A stretch of DNA of 20,764 nucleotides from Bacteroides sp. CAG:530 (lineage in GTDB: Bacteria; Bacteroidota; Bacteroidia; Bacteroidales; Bacteroidaceae): contig FR881204.1 in assembly GCA_000434735.1 (NCBI GenBank), positions 25,675 to 46,438 on the forward strand, in the 5' to 3' direction. Positions within the stretch are counted from its first letter, which is position 1; each line of letters starts with the position of its first letter. Positions 1-6,848 of this stretch are shown piece after piece. Under the pieces are notes generated by a model. The model did not search any database. It had not been told where the DNA came from and saw only the letters and a program-made list of their open reading frames with translations. The position numbers and the translations under genes are program-made.

Positions 1-730
1 CTTCTGTATATGTGTGAAAACAATTTTCTGCATATACTATTTCAGACTGCCTACAACACGTTGAATCATTCTTATAAAAATAATCTCCCATAACAGTATC
101 CTCTGGCACTCTATACGCTCCATATTTCATCCTATAAAAAGGAAAATCTTGATTTCGCATTTGCCATTTTATCCTTCCTTTTTCTGCATATATAAGTAAT
201 ATAGGCATAAGATTTAAATGCATATAACGAATAGCACAAGCAGAAAAACTAACATGATACCTTGCAGATAACCACTGTATCAACTGCCCGGAAAAGATTT
301 TTCCTTCCACGTCTAATTTAAATTGAGACAATGGCATAAGAAGATTTGCTGCAAAATCGTCAGCTTCCCTTTCCAACTCCCACTCTTCATTTTTCCCAAA
401 AGGTTCATAACGATGAATATGAGGTTGCATTTTACCATTTTGTAGTGCATGCCGATGATGATCTATGAAATAGTGCCCAAGCTCATGAGCGAGAGTAAAC
501 CGACCTTTATTACTATCTTCGGTATTTCCTCGTTCCCTATTGATATGTACAAAAAACTTATTTTGATCTTGCTCATACCATGTCATTCCATCAAAAGTAT
601 CTTTTCCATAATCATCATATATGACACACAACCCTTCGTCTTTAGCTATCTCATTTAATGAAATCGGAATGGAGTATAATGAAGCAATGTCATCCGAAAT
701 ATGTTGATAAGCATTAACTTTCATCATCAT
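1..730 (-). CDS. ImmA/IrrE-family zinc metallopeptidase (3' end off window)
   Basis: The reading frame starts at a run of three ATG codons (730-722) and stays open for 243 codons to the window edge, so the C-terminus is missing. Counting from the third Met, a zinc-binding HELGH motif lies at residues 80-84 (context FTLAHELGHYFIDHH). A second conserved block, EREADDFAANLLMP, follows at 118-131, and its Glu is the expected third zinc ligand. This pair of motifs is typical of ImmA/IrrE-type peptidases, which cleave repressors or other regulators. The region beyond residue 150 has a Cys pair (TCCRQ) and may bind metal. There is no signal peptide, so the protein is cytoplasmic. Its start overlaps the end of the upstream 113-residue gene by 17 bp, implying translational coupling. 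The substrate is unknown; the co-encoded upstream proteins are the obvious candidates. The family call is firm and the role is inferred. Confidence 0.88.
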   Translation of the reverse strand, partial: MMMKVNAYQHISDDIASLYSIPISLNEIAKDEGLCVIYDDYGKDTFDGMTWYEQDQNKFFVHINRERGNTEDSNKGRFTLAHELGHYFIDHHRHALQNGKMQPHIHRYEPFGKNEEWELEREADDFAANLLMPLSQFKLDVEGKIFSGQLIQWLSARYHVSFSACAIRYMHLNLMPILLIYAEKGRIKWQMRNQDFPFYRMKYGAYRVPEDTVMGDYFYKNDSTCCRQSEIVYAENCFHTYTE

Positions 731-1055
731 CGTCAATTATCCTATGCTGATTTTTCATTTTATCCAGTACTTCTTTAGGCAATTTCCCGAAATGTCTAGC
801 AGCCATTGAATATTTATCATCCCCAGTAACTATAGAATAAGACGTACTAGATGATACCCTATCACAATTATAATCTGAAACCGCACAACAAGTACCACTA
901 AAAATTGCTTCAACATCGACATGTTTATCCTGAATGCAAGATTTATAATCACAATACATCTCACAAAAGAATAATAGCTCTTCTTCATCACGTGGAGGAA
1001 GATAGCCAGTTGAACAAAGCATTATATCCAATTCCTCTATAGATAATTCTTTCAT
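714..1055 (-). CDS. Cys-rich 113-residue protein of unknown function
   Basis: I do not recognise a family. The protein is small and acidic, with seven Cys residues (14, 31, 35, 40, 56, 57, 64) clustered in the first 65 positions, including CEMYCDYKSC, which could bind metal or form disulfides. The C-terminal part (about 83-105) is predicted helical with a basic segment (ARHFGKLPKEVLDKMKNQHR), and the protein ends in a DDDDE tail. There is no signal peptide or membrane segment. It overlaps the sigma-factor gene upstream by 4 bp (ATGA-type junction) and the metallopeptidase gene downstream by 17 bp, so the three are almost surely co-translated. The position suggests an adaptor, anti-sigma factor or protease substrate; this is inference only. 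Confidence 0.75.
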   Translation of the reverse strand: MKELSIEELDIMLCSTGYLPPRDEEELLFFCEMYCDYKSCIQDKHVDVEAIFSGTCCAVSDYNCDRVSSSTSYSIVTGDDKYSMAARHFGKLPKEVLDKMKNQHRIIDDDDES

Positions 1056-1708
1056 GCCCTTAATAATTCTAAATCGTTAATTGCTTCACACGCTTCTTTT
1101 TTATATACTCTAATTGTCACTTGAGTCACCCCCAATCGCACCCTAAGTTTTTCCAATAATGTTCTTGGCAGTTTCTTTCCTCGCGTTTGGTAGGCTTTAT
1201 ATGTCAAGTATATAATCCTGTGTTTCTCATCAAGTACGGACAGTTTTTTTTCTAAAGCCAAAACCAACTCCATTTTTAGTTCTGGATCCATTTCTGAGAC
1301 ATGAAAAGAAGAAAAATATCCATCAATATTTTCTATTATAGAAAGATCTTCCTCGTCCCTAAGTTGAGCACATTCGCCTTTTCTTAAATACTGATGCATT
1401 TGTGATGTCGCAATACTCATGAGCCATACGATAATAGCGTTTTCCTCAGTTTTACAACGTGACTTTCTCATGTCGAAAGTTGGATACAGCCATACTTTAT
1501 TAAAAGTACACTGAATAGCTTCAAATGCTACTGTTTCAGTATAGCCTAATTTACTTGCATTGACTTCGACAAATGTGCGTATCTTACTCTCAAAGTACCC
1601 AACGAATAGGTCAAAAGCTTTTTTTGCATCGTTTAGATTCGCTTTCTTATTTGCTATAGCACGCAAAAGTTGAATTCCATCGACTGTGTTCGCTACTTTT
1701 TCATTCAT
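1052..1708 (-). CDS. Sigma-70/ECF-like RNA polymerase sigma factor
   Basis: The frame opens at 1750, but I prefer the internal Met at 1708 (MNEKVANTVDG). The earlier start lies only 3 bp from a divergent frame and would leave no promoter space. Numbered from 1750, a region-2-like helical block spans about 40-125 (DLFVGYFESKIRTFV through WLMSIATSQMHQYLRKGEC). A linker follows, then a region-4-like block at about 160-232 (LEKKLSVLDEKHRIIYLTYK, then LGVTQVTIRVYKKEACEAIND as a helix-turn-helix). The length of about 218-232 residues is slightly above a usual ECF sigma. The expected role is to direct core RNA polymerase to its own promoters, perhaps this operon. It heads a three-gene overlapping unit with the Cys-rich protein and the ImmA-type peptidase. 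The match is by pattern rather than strong motif identity; a phage-like regulator with a sigma fold is the alternative. Confidence 0.7.
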   Translation of the reverse strand: MNEKVANTVDGIQLLRAIANKKANLNDAKKAFDLFVGYFESKIRTFVEVNASKLGYTETVAFEAIQCTFNKVWLYPTFDMRKSRCKTEENAIIVWLMSIATSQMHQYLRKGECAQLRDEEDLSIIENIDGYFSSFHVSEMDPELKMELVLALEKKLSVLDEKHRIIYLTYKAYQTRGKKLPRTLLEKLRVRLGVTQVTIRVYKKEACEAINDLELLRA

Positions 1709-1753
1709 TATTTCTGATGCTACTAACGGTTTTGGTATATAGATGAGCATTCA

Positions 1754-2068
1754 ATGAAGAATGCCCATAAAAATATTATTCTCATGGTTAAAGTAAAAAA
1801 CATAAACGGAACCAGCCGTTTTAAAAGTCCTGCAGGGTACATAACTTGGTTGGACTACTGGGAAGCTAAAAGCGGTAAGACCGCATGGAAATGTTCGGCT
1901 ACAGACTGCCACAAATTTGGTCGAGTTAATCTGATTGGTGCTCATGTACAAAAGGCAAATAGCTACGACCAGAGTTGGTATATTGTTCCACTCTGTAGAG
2001 GATGCAATAACCGCATTGACGAATTTTACGTTGATGAAACTTTAGTTCCTGTACCAAGCAATTTCTAA
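1754..2068 (+). CDS. Small HNH/zinc-finger type protein
   Basis: The protein has 104 residues from the first ATG. A start at the second Met (1784, MVKVKNING) is equally possible and leaves a 75-bp divergent promoter gap to the sigma gene. A Cys pair at C47 and C52 (KCSATDC), a GAHV block with H64, and a CRGCN block with C81, C84 and N85 give the layout of a compact HNH domain: two zinc-binding Cys pairs, a catalytic-type His and a terminal Asn. The C-terminal IDEFYVDE is acidic. No other nuclease or DNA-binding domain is present, so the protein would act alone or with a partner. It reads divergently from the sigma/peptidase operon and is followed 39 bp later by the 40-residue basic protein. 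The fold is likely; nuclease activity is unproven, and a purely structural zinc protein is the alternative. Confidence 0.72.
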   Translation: MKNAHKNIILMVKVKNINGTSRFKSPAGYITWLDYWEAKSGKTAWKCSATDCHKFGRVNLIGAHVQKANSYDQSWYIVPLCRGCNNRIDEFYVDETLVPVPSNF

Positions 2069-2091
2069 TGTCCAACAATTTAAAGGCCATG

Positions 2092-2100
2092 AAAGGAGGT
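2092..2100 (+). promoter_or_regulatory. Strong Shine-Dalgarno of the 40-residue gene
   Basis: AAAGGAGGT stands seven bases before the ATG at 2108. Such a full anti-16S match is uncommon in Bacteroidota, where most genes lack one, and it fixes the start of the small gene. Confidence 0.75.
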
Positions 2101-2107
2101 GTTAACT

Positions 2108-2230
2108 ATGGCAAAGACCGGTGAAGGTAAGAAAAAGGTGTATGTACACGAACATACCAAAGATGACGGAACAAGGGTAAAGACCCACTACAGATCAACT
2201 CCCAACACAAGTAAGGGAAGCAAAAAGTAA
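2108..2230 (+). CDS. 40-residue basic protein of unknown function
   Basis: This short frame is credible because a near-perfect Shine-Dalgarno precedes its ATG by seven bases and an intrinsic terminator follows 25 bp after its stop. The protein begins MAKTGEGKKKVYVHEHTKDD and ends with a Lys/Ser-rich tail (TSKGSKK). It is strongly basic with several His residues and has no signal peptide or membrane segment. The centre (VYVHEHTKDDGTRVKTHYRS) resembles short motifs found in mobile-element and phage proteins of this phylum, but I cannot name a family. It is downstream of the HNH-type gene and probably shares its transcript. A nucleic-acid-binding role would fit the charge; that is a guess. Confidence 0.7.
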   Translation: MAKTGEGKKKVYVHEHTKDDGTRVKTHYRSTPNTSKGSKK

Positions 2231-2255
2231 GAGATAACACTCATTTTTAGGATGT

Positions 2256-2286
2256 GCCTCAAGGATTAACTCCTTGAGGCTTTTTT
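2256..2286 (+). terminator. Intrinsic terminator after the HNH/40-residue unit
   Basis: A perfect 10-bp stem (GCCTCAAGGA, loop TTAAC, TCCTTGAGGC) is followed at once by six T on the plus strand. On the minus strand no U-run follows, so it should act only for the plus-strand genes and not for the capsule operon ending at 2337. Confidence 0.9.
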
Positions 2287-2336
2287 ATATCAACATACCT
2301 TTAATCTCACCGACACAAAATGAATGGTTATCTTTA

Positions 2337-3220
2337 TTATTTCATTTTTCTGTTAGCGTCCGAGATTTCCAAGCCTTTGAGAGACTCTTCGAAACTTACT
2401 ATCTGATAGTCAAAGTCATATTTACTCATTTCCGGCTCATAATAACTGCTTGCAAACATCTTTGGCAACTGTGGCAAGAAGAAAGAACCGAGCCAAACAA
2501 ACGGATTAAAAAGACGACTAATCCAAATCTTATGATTATACTTCTTTGCGAAAAATCTTACGATCTCTACCGTATCTGCCAATTCTGCATTTTGCGGATA
2601 GAACGTGCCACCCAATTCTCGATCGATAACTTGCTTCACAAATTCTGCCAAGTTGTCTATGAATAGCATGGAACGTTTGTTGTGCCATGCAGGAAATATA
2701 GGAGTCTTGGTTGCAAGCCATCCCAAGCGTAAAAAGTTACCCTTAGAATTCGGACCGTATATCATACACGGACGTAAGTTCGCTACTTTAAATGTATCAC
2801 AAGCCAATTTATTCAATCCCTGTTCCGCTTGCAACTTACTGTCACCATAAAAATCATTCAGATTAGGCTTCGTATCACGCTTTGTAACAACTCCTTTCAA
2901 TGATTTACTTGCATGATAAACAATGCGTGACGACATGAAAACAAATTGCTTTACGCCACACTCTTTAGCGTGCTTTGCAATCTCAATCGTTAAATCACGA
3001 TTTACCTTATAATATAAAGGAGCCATCTCTGGCTTTGGGTCAACATGCGCAATACCTGCAACATGAAAAACGGCATCATATTTCGAAAAATCTGCTTGTT
3101 TCCAAACACCATTCATCGTGTCAACTGTATCCACCTGATACTTGTCAGGCTCACGCATTAACCAACGCTCTATCGAAGTACCAACAAAACTGTTGGCACC
3201 TGTTATAGTATCTTTTTCAT
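2337..3220 (-). CDS. SDR-family NDP-sugar epimerase/reductase, frameshifted near its start
   Basis: The main open frame is 2337-3158 and matches extended SDR sugar enzymes. It has DAVFHVAGIAHVD, an SSRIVY strand, the catalytic YGDSK (YxxxK), and the LRPCMIYGPNSKGN and SMLFIDNLAEFV blocks. Upstream of its first Met the same frame continues through TGANSFVGTSIERWL, the Gly-rich NAD-binding motif, so the true start lies earlier. An ATG at 3220, coupled to the stop of the ATP-grasp gene as TAATG, is the expected start, but as written it gives MKKIL and then a stop at 3205-3203. One extra base would join it to the Gly-rich frame. The gene is therefore frameshifted, translated from a non-ATG start, or mis-sequenced. 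The C-terminus looks complete. It is the last gene of the capsule operon. The likely role is 4-keto reduction or 4-epimerisation of a UDP-HexNAc-derived sugar; the exact product is not determinable here. Confidence 0.8.
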
Positions 3221-4392
3221 TATCCTTTCAATTTTGCTTTTCTAAAATTAGGGTCAAGATATTTAGTTACTCCTTGCATACAGCCGGCAATCATAGGCAT
3301 AGGGTCACACCATGTGCCATCGTGATAACTAACATTTTTACCCCAAAACTTAAACCAACTTGGTTTAAACGAAAATCTTTGTGGACTCATCAAGAACCAC
3401 ATTACATCCAATCCAAACCACCGTATCTGTTGGCCTGATTTATAATTCTTCATATCAAATATTTCAGCTCCATTGCCAAGATACTCATCAACAAAAACTT
3501 TCGCGAAATTGACACCAGCAGCAAAACTCGCTTGAAGACTTGAAGGCACACGAGGATTTATCTCTATTATTTTCAATTCTCCAGTACACTTGTCTTCAAG
3601 TACATCAAAATCTGCGAATCCATGCCAATTTAATTTTTCAAGACATCTTTCACATTGTTCTAACAAAAAAGGATGCTCAATAGTTTCACTATAGCAGCTC
3701 GTTCCACCTTTCAACGGAAAAAAACGACGAATCTTGATAATAGTTGATGCTGCAGTCTGTCCGTCACTTTTACGGAACAACATTACATTATAATAATAAT
3801 CAGGTTGTTCCACATATTGCTGAAGAGCACACGCACCAAAAGACTCTGCTATTGCAGGAAACTTTTCTTTTAACTCATCCAAACACTCTACACGTGTGAT
3901 ACCCTTTGCTCCTGCAGAAAGATTCGGCTTAATCATTGCAGGAAAACCGACATAGTCAGCTACGCTCTTCAAGTCTCCACTTATCGCTCTTGTTTTAGGA
4001 TGAACAATATTATACCTTTCGCATACTTCCATCAACTTCTGTTTATCATTAGCTAATTCAAATGTTGAATATGTTTCAACAGCGCATAGCATTTTATACA
4101 GCTGCTCTACCGTTTCCTTCTCACGACTCAGAAAATAAGCAGACTCGTCACCCATAGGTATGATTAAATCATATTGATGTTCTTTAATATGCTTGTAGAA
4201 ATATGTTTTAAATGCCTGTGCCTCCAAATGCACATTAGGCGACACATATTTATGATGTAAGTACTTTGTTGCGTATCCGCTGCTTACTTTTTGCGTACAA
4301 AGAGCTGTCAGCTCATGTCCAAGCTTATTAAGTTCGCGAGCCATACAAACGACTTGTACACCCTCACCGTCTAGTAGTAAAATTTTACTCAT
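3220..4392 (-). CDS. ATP-grasp domain protein (carboxylate-amine ligase type)
   Basis: The 390-residue protein has a pre-ATP-grasp Rossmann-like N-terminus (SKILLLDGEGVQVVCMARE). A nucleotide-binding block follows at 151-168 (PAMIKPNLSAGAKGITRV), then the Mg-binding strand IIEINPRVPSS with E277 and N279. This is the carbamoyl-phosphate-synthetase-like ATP-grasp layout, whose members join a carboxylate (via acyl-phosphate) to an amine or thiol. In a capsule locus it could attach an amino acid or other acyl group to a sugar; that is inference. The final 90 residues are aromatic-rich (WFGLDVMWFLM, WFKFWG) and not explained by the core domain. There is no signal peptide. It starts 3 bp after the WbuB-like gene stops and shares a base with the next start (TAATG), so it is tightly coupled on both sides. 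The domain is certain and the substrate unknown. Confidence 0.88.
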   Translation of the reverse strand: MSKILLLDGEGVQVVCMARELNKLGHELTALCTQKVSSGYATKYLHHKYVSPNVHLEAQAFKTYFYKHIKEHQYDLIIPMGDESAYFLSREKETVEQLYKMLCAVETYSTFELANDKQKLMEVCERYNIVHPKTRAISGDLKSVADYVGFPAMIKPNLSAGAKGITRVECLDELKEKFPAIAESFGACALQQYVEQPDYYYNVMLFRKSDGQTAASTIIKIRRFFPLKGGTSCYSETIEHPFLLEQCERCLEKLNWHGFADFDVLEDKCTGELKIIEINPRVPSSLQASFAAGVNFAKVFVDEYLGNGAEIFDMKNYKSGQQIRWFGLDVMWFLMSPQRFSFKPSWFKFWGKNVSYHDGTWCDPMPMIAGCMQGVTKYLDPNFRKAKLKG

Positions 4393-4395
4393 AAT

Positions 4396-5604
4396 TTATT
4401 CGAACATTATCTTTTCAAGATTAGTAATGCATTCTCCTTTCATAAAGTGTTGCTCATAATACATACGTCCGTTCTCGCCCTTCTTGGCAAAAGCTTCCCT
4501 ATTTTTCAATGTCGTATTCTTTATATAGGCTGCCAGTGCCTTATATTCTCCAGCAGGAACTGCATAACCACAATCAGCCTCATTTATCAAATCAGACGCA
4601 CCCTTTCCAATCATTGCCAACACAGGTTTGCCTCCAGCCATGTAACCTTGTAATCTTGCTGGCACAGTCACATCCAAGTGTGGCAATGTAGTAGGTTTTA
4701 GGGTAAGTAACATTGCATCTGCCTTAGCGTAAAATGCAGGCATTTTACTATAGGGTTGCTTGCCCATGAAATATACATTATTGAGTTTCTTATGCTCACA
4801 TTCATCTTTCATTTGTTGTTGCAAGTTACCTCCACCCACGAATATGAATTTTACTTCAGGAGTATCACTCATCTCATCCAATAGAGCAACCAAACTGTCT
4901 ATGCCCAAACCATCTGCTATATTGCCAGCCATCATAATTATATACCCTTTGGGTAATTCCGAAATTTCTTCTATTGCCATTGCTTTAAGATCATCACTCC
5001 AATTGGGAAAATATACTATTTTTTCTGAATAGTCGGCATCTCTGTCTATCAAGCTTGCCATTCCCTTCGAGGTAATGAGCAACTTGTTCGAAGCACGATA
5101 CATCCAGTTTACAAGTTTTTTTATTCCAGGTTCAATTGTTTTACCTTTATTGCCCAATGTGGAAGTTACCGAATCAGGCCAGATGTCCAATACCCATGTA
5201 TATAAAGGTATTTTTTTTATCTTGCTTAAAAGAATAGCAGGTATACAACTCGTAGCAGGTGACAACTGCTGAAAAAAGATAGCATTATATCGTTTTTTTA
5301 AGCAGAAGAAAAATAAGACCCAAAAAACAGAAGAAACTACAAAACTAACATAATTGAGAGCTAAGTATACGAACCCTGTTCTACGAGGGGTTTGAAAAAT
5401 TCTATATACCTTTACTCCACCTATAGTTTCTATTCTCTTTCTGAAGATACCATAACCTTTAGGATATTTTCCTTCTGGATAATTTGGTATGCCTGTTAAG
5501 ACATCAACTTCATAACCTCTATCAGATAACTCAAATGCGATATCATTCCCTTTAAAGTTTTCTGGATAGAAATATTGAGTTACTAATAAAATACTTTTTT
5601 TCAT
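4396..5604 (-). CDS. wbuB: GT4-family glycosyltransferase, WbuB-like (probable FucNAc transferase)
   Basis: The 402-residue protein has the GT-B fold. The N-terminus MKKSILLVTQYFYPENFKGND and LTGIPNYPEGKYPKGYG are hallmarks of the WbuB/WbjE type. A hydrophobic stretch at about 80-100 (VVSSVFWVLFFFCL) suggests membrane association. DIWPDSV and the C-terminal GGKPVLAMIGKGASDLINEADCGY form the nucleotide-sugar site. WbuB of E. coli O26 transfers L-FucNAc, and capE-capF-capG in this same operon make UDP-L-FucNAc, so donor synthesis and transferase fit together. The gene lies between another GT4 and the ATP-grasp gene, with 1-bp and 3-bp gaps. The family call is strong; the donor assignment is inference from context. 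Confidence 0.85.
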   Translation of the reverse strand: MKKSILLVTQYFYPENFKGNDIAFELSDRGYEVDVLTGIPNYPEGKYPKGYGIFRKRIETIGGVKVYRIFQTPRRTGFVYLALNYVSFVVSSVFWVLFFFCLKKRYNAIFFQQLSPATSCIPAILLSKIKKIPLYTWVLDIWPDSVTSTLGNKGKTIEPGIKKLVNWMYRASNKLLITSKGMASLIDRDADYSEKIVYFPNWSDDLKAMAIEEISELPKGYIIMMAGNIADGLGIDSLVALLDEMSDTPEVKFIFVGGGNLQQQMKDECEHKKLNNVYFMGKQPYSKMPAFYAKADAMLLTLKPTTLPHLDVTVPARLQGYMAGGKPVLAMIGKGASDLINEADCGYAVPAGEYKALAAYIKNTTLKNREAFAKKGENGRMYYEQHFMKGECITNLEKIMFE

Positions 5605-5605
5605 G

Positions 5606-6799
5606 TTATTGTTCTATTAATTGGGAGTAAAGAGCTATATACTTTTCGAAGCATTTATCATTCATAAAGTATTTTACTGCTCGGTTGCGACATTCATCTG
5701 GAGAAAACGTAAAAGTTTTAATCTTGCTTAACGCCTCTACGATACTCTTTATGTCCCCTTGTTCTACTATTACACCTGTCTTTTCATCTATAGCTTCTGG
5801 TGAACCACCAGTGCGATAAGTTATAATTGGAGTACCACAAGCCAAGGCTTCTAAGTTAACAGTAGGGAATGTATCTGCGTAGGTCGGATTAATAAGCACA
5901 TCTGACTCTGAGTATAAATTCACAAGCTCTTGAACATTCTGAGTACGTTGGATGCCTATTATGCCTGGGGGTAATGTTTTCACCTGCTTTTCGGATAGTC
6001 CCACAATGGTAATTTGATAATCATAAGATAGAACTTCCCTCAATTTAAATATGTCATCTATGCCTTTTTCCTTGTTCCAAACATTTGAAACTGCAAGGAT
6101 TCGGAATTTTCCATCTTCAAATGATTTCTTAGGCAAAGTTGGTTGGAACACTTTTAAATCAACTCCATTGTGAATAATTGTTAGTGGTTTATCCTTGAGA
6201 AACGAATTCTTTACAAAATTTCCTAGCCATTCAGAACATGCCACAATTGAAAGATTCTTATTTTCTCCAAACATTTTTTTCTTTAACTCAAAGTTTTTAG
6301 TCGATCTATCAATCATAGTTTTGGGGTATTCATGCTGTAAAGGACAGTCATGACACATGGTTTTCCAACGGTCACAATTCTTAGTGACAAAATGGAAACA
6401 ATGCCCAGTAAATGGCCAGCAATCATGAAATGTCCATACGACTTTTATGTCAGTTTGATTAAGATACTCAAATAGCAGTCTGTAGTTCAGCCAATGATCA
6501 TGGATATTGTGCAGATGAATAACGTCAGGCTTTATATTTTGTATCCGTTTTATAAAAAGCTTCGTGTTCCGTCTAGATGCCAACCCCTCTCTATCGAAAA
6601 ATCTATTCTCAAAATAATGCAGATAACGGTCGATGTATGTACCTACTTTGATAAGATTTGATTTTGAGGGATTGGAATATTGGCGATAGGCTATATAACT
6701 TTTCCAACCATGTTCGATGGCAGATATACCTATTGCTTCTGCTATTTTCCCAGTTGACCCCCAATTAGCAGTAACATTTATTTGTAATAATGTAGGCAT
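5606..6799 (-). CDS. GT4-family glycosyltransferase, WcaC-like
   Basis: The 397-residue GT-B enzyme starts MPTLLQINVTANWGSTGKIA, whose GSTG loop is common in this group. It carries IHLHNIHDHWLN and HDCWPFTGHC, then a Cys-rich insert (CDRWKTMCHDCPL) that may bind a metal and is typical of WcaC-type colanic-acid transferases. The C-terminal donor-binding block is EALACGTPIITYRTGGSPEAIDE, containing the EX7E-like pair of retaining GT4 enzymes. There is no membrane segment; it would act on the lipid-linked repeat unit at the inner face of the membrane. It stops 1 bp before the WbuB-like start. The sugar transferred cannot be told from sequence. Confidence 0.87.
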   Translation of the reverse strand: MPTLLQINVTANWGSTGKIAEAIGISAIEHGWKSYIAYRQYSNPSKSNLIKVGTYIDRYLHYFENRFFDREGLASRRNTKLFIKRIQNIKPDVIHLHNIHDHWLNYRLLFEYLNQTDIKVVWTFHDCWPFTGHCFHFVTKNCDRWKTMCHDCPLQHEYPKTMIDRSTKNFELKKKMFGENKNLSIVACSEWLGNFVKNSFLKDKPLTIIHNGVDLKVFQPTLPKKSFEDGKFRILAVSNVWNKEKGIDDIFKLREVLSYDYQITIVGLSEKQVKTLPPGIIGIQRTQNVQELVNLYSESDVLINPTYADTFPTVNLEALACGTPIITYRTGGSPEAIDEKTGVIVEQGDIKSIVEALSKIKTFTFSPDECRNRAVKYFMNDKCFEKYIALYSQLIEQ

Positions 6800-6848
6800 T
6801 ATTTTTATATTCTATATTAATAAATATCAAATAAATAATTATATCTTC

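Noticed and set aside
1709..1783. Bacteroidota-type promoter (TTTG / TAnnTTTG) between the divergent units
   Set aside because: A promoter is expected here, but I find no convincing TAnnTTTG on either strand.
1751..1951. Minus-strand frame of 66 codons
   Set aside because: It lies antisense to the HNH-type gene, has no family features, and would place another gene inside the divergent promoter area.
2256..2286. The terminator acting also for the capsule operon on the minus strand
   Set aside because: No U-run follows the stem on the minus strand.
2274..2666. Plus-strand frame of 130 codons after the terminator
   Set aside because: It overlaps the conserved SDR body on the other strand and starts inside the terminator tail.
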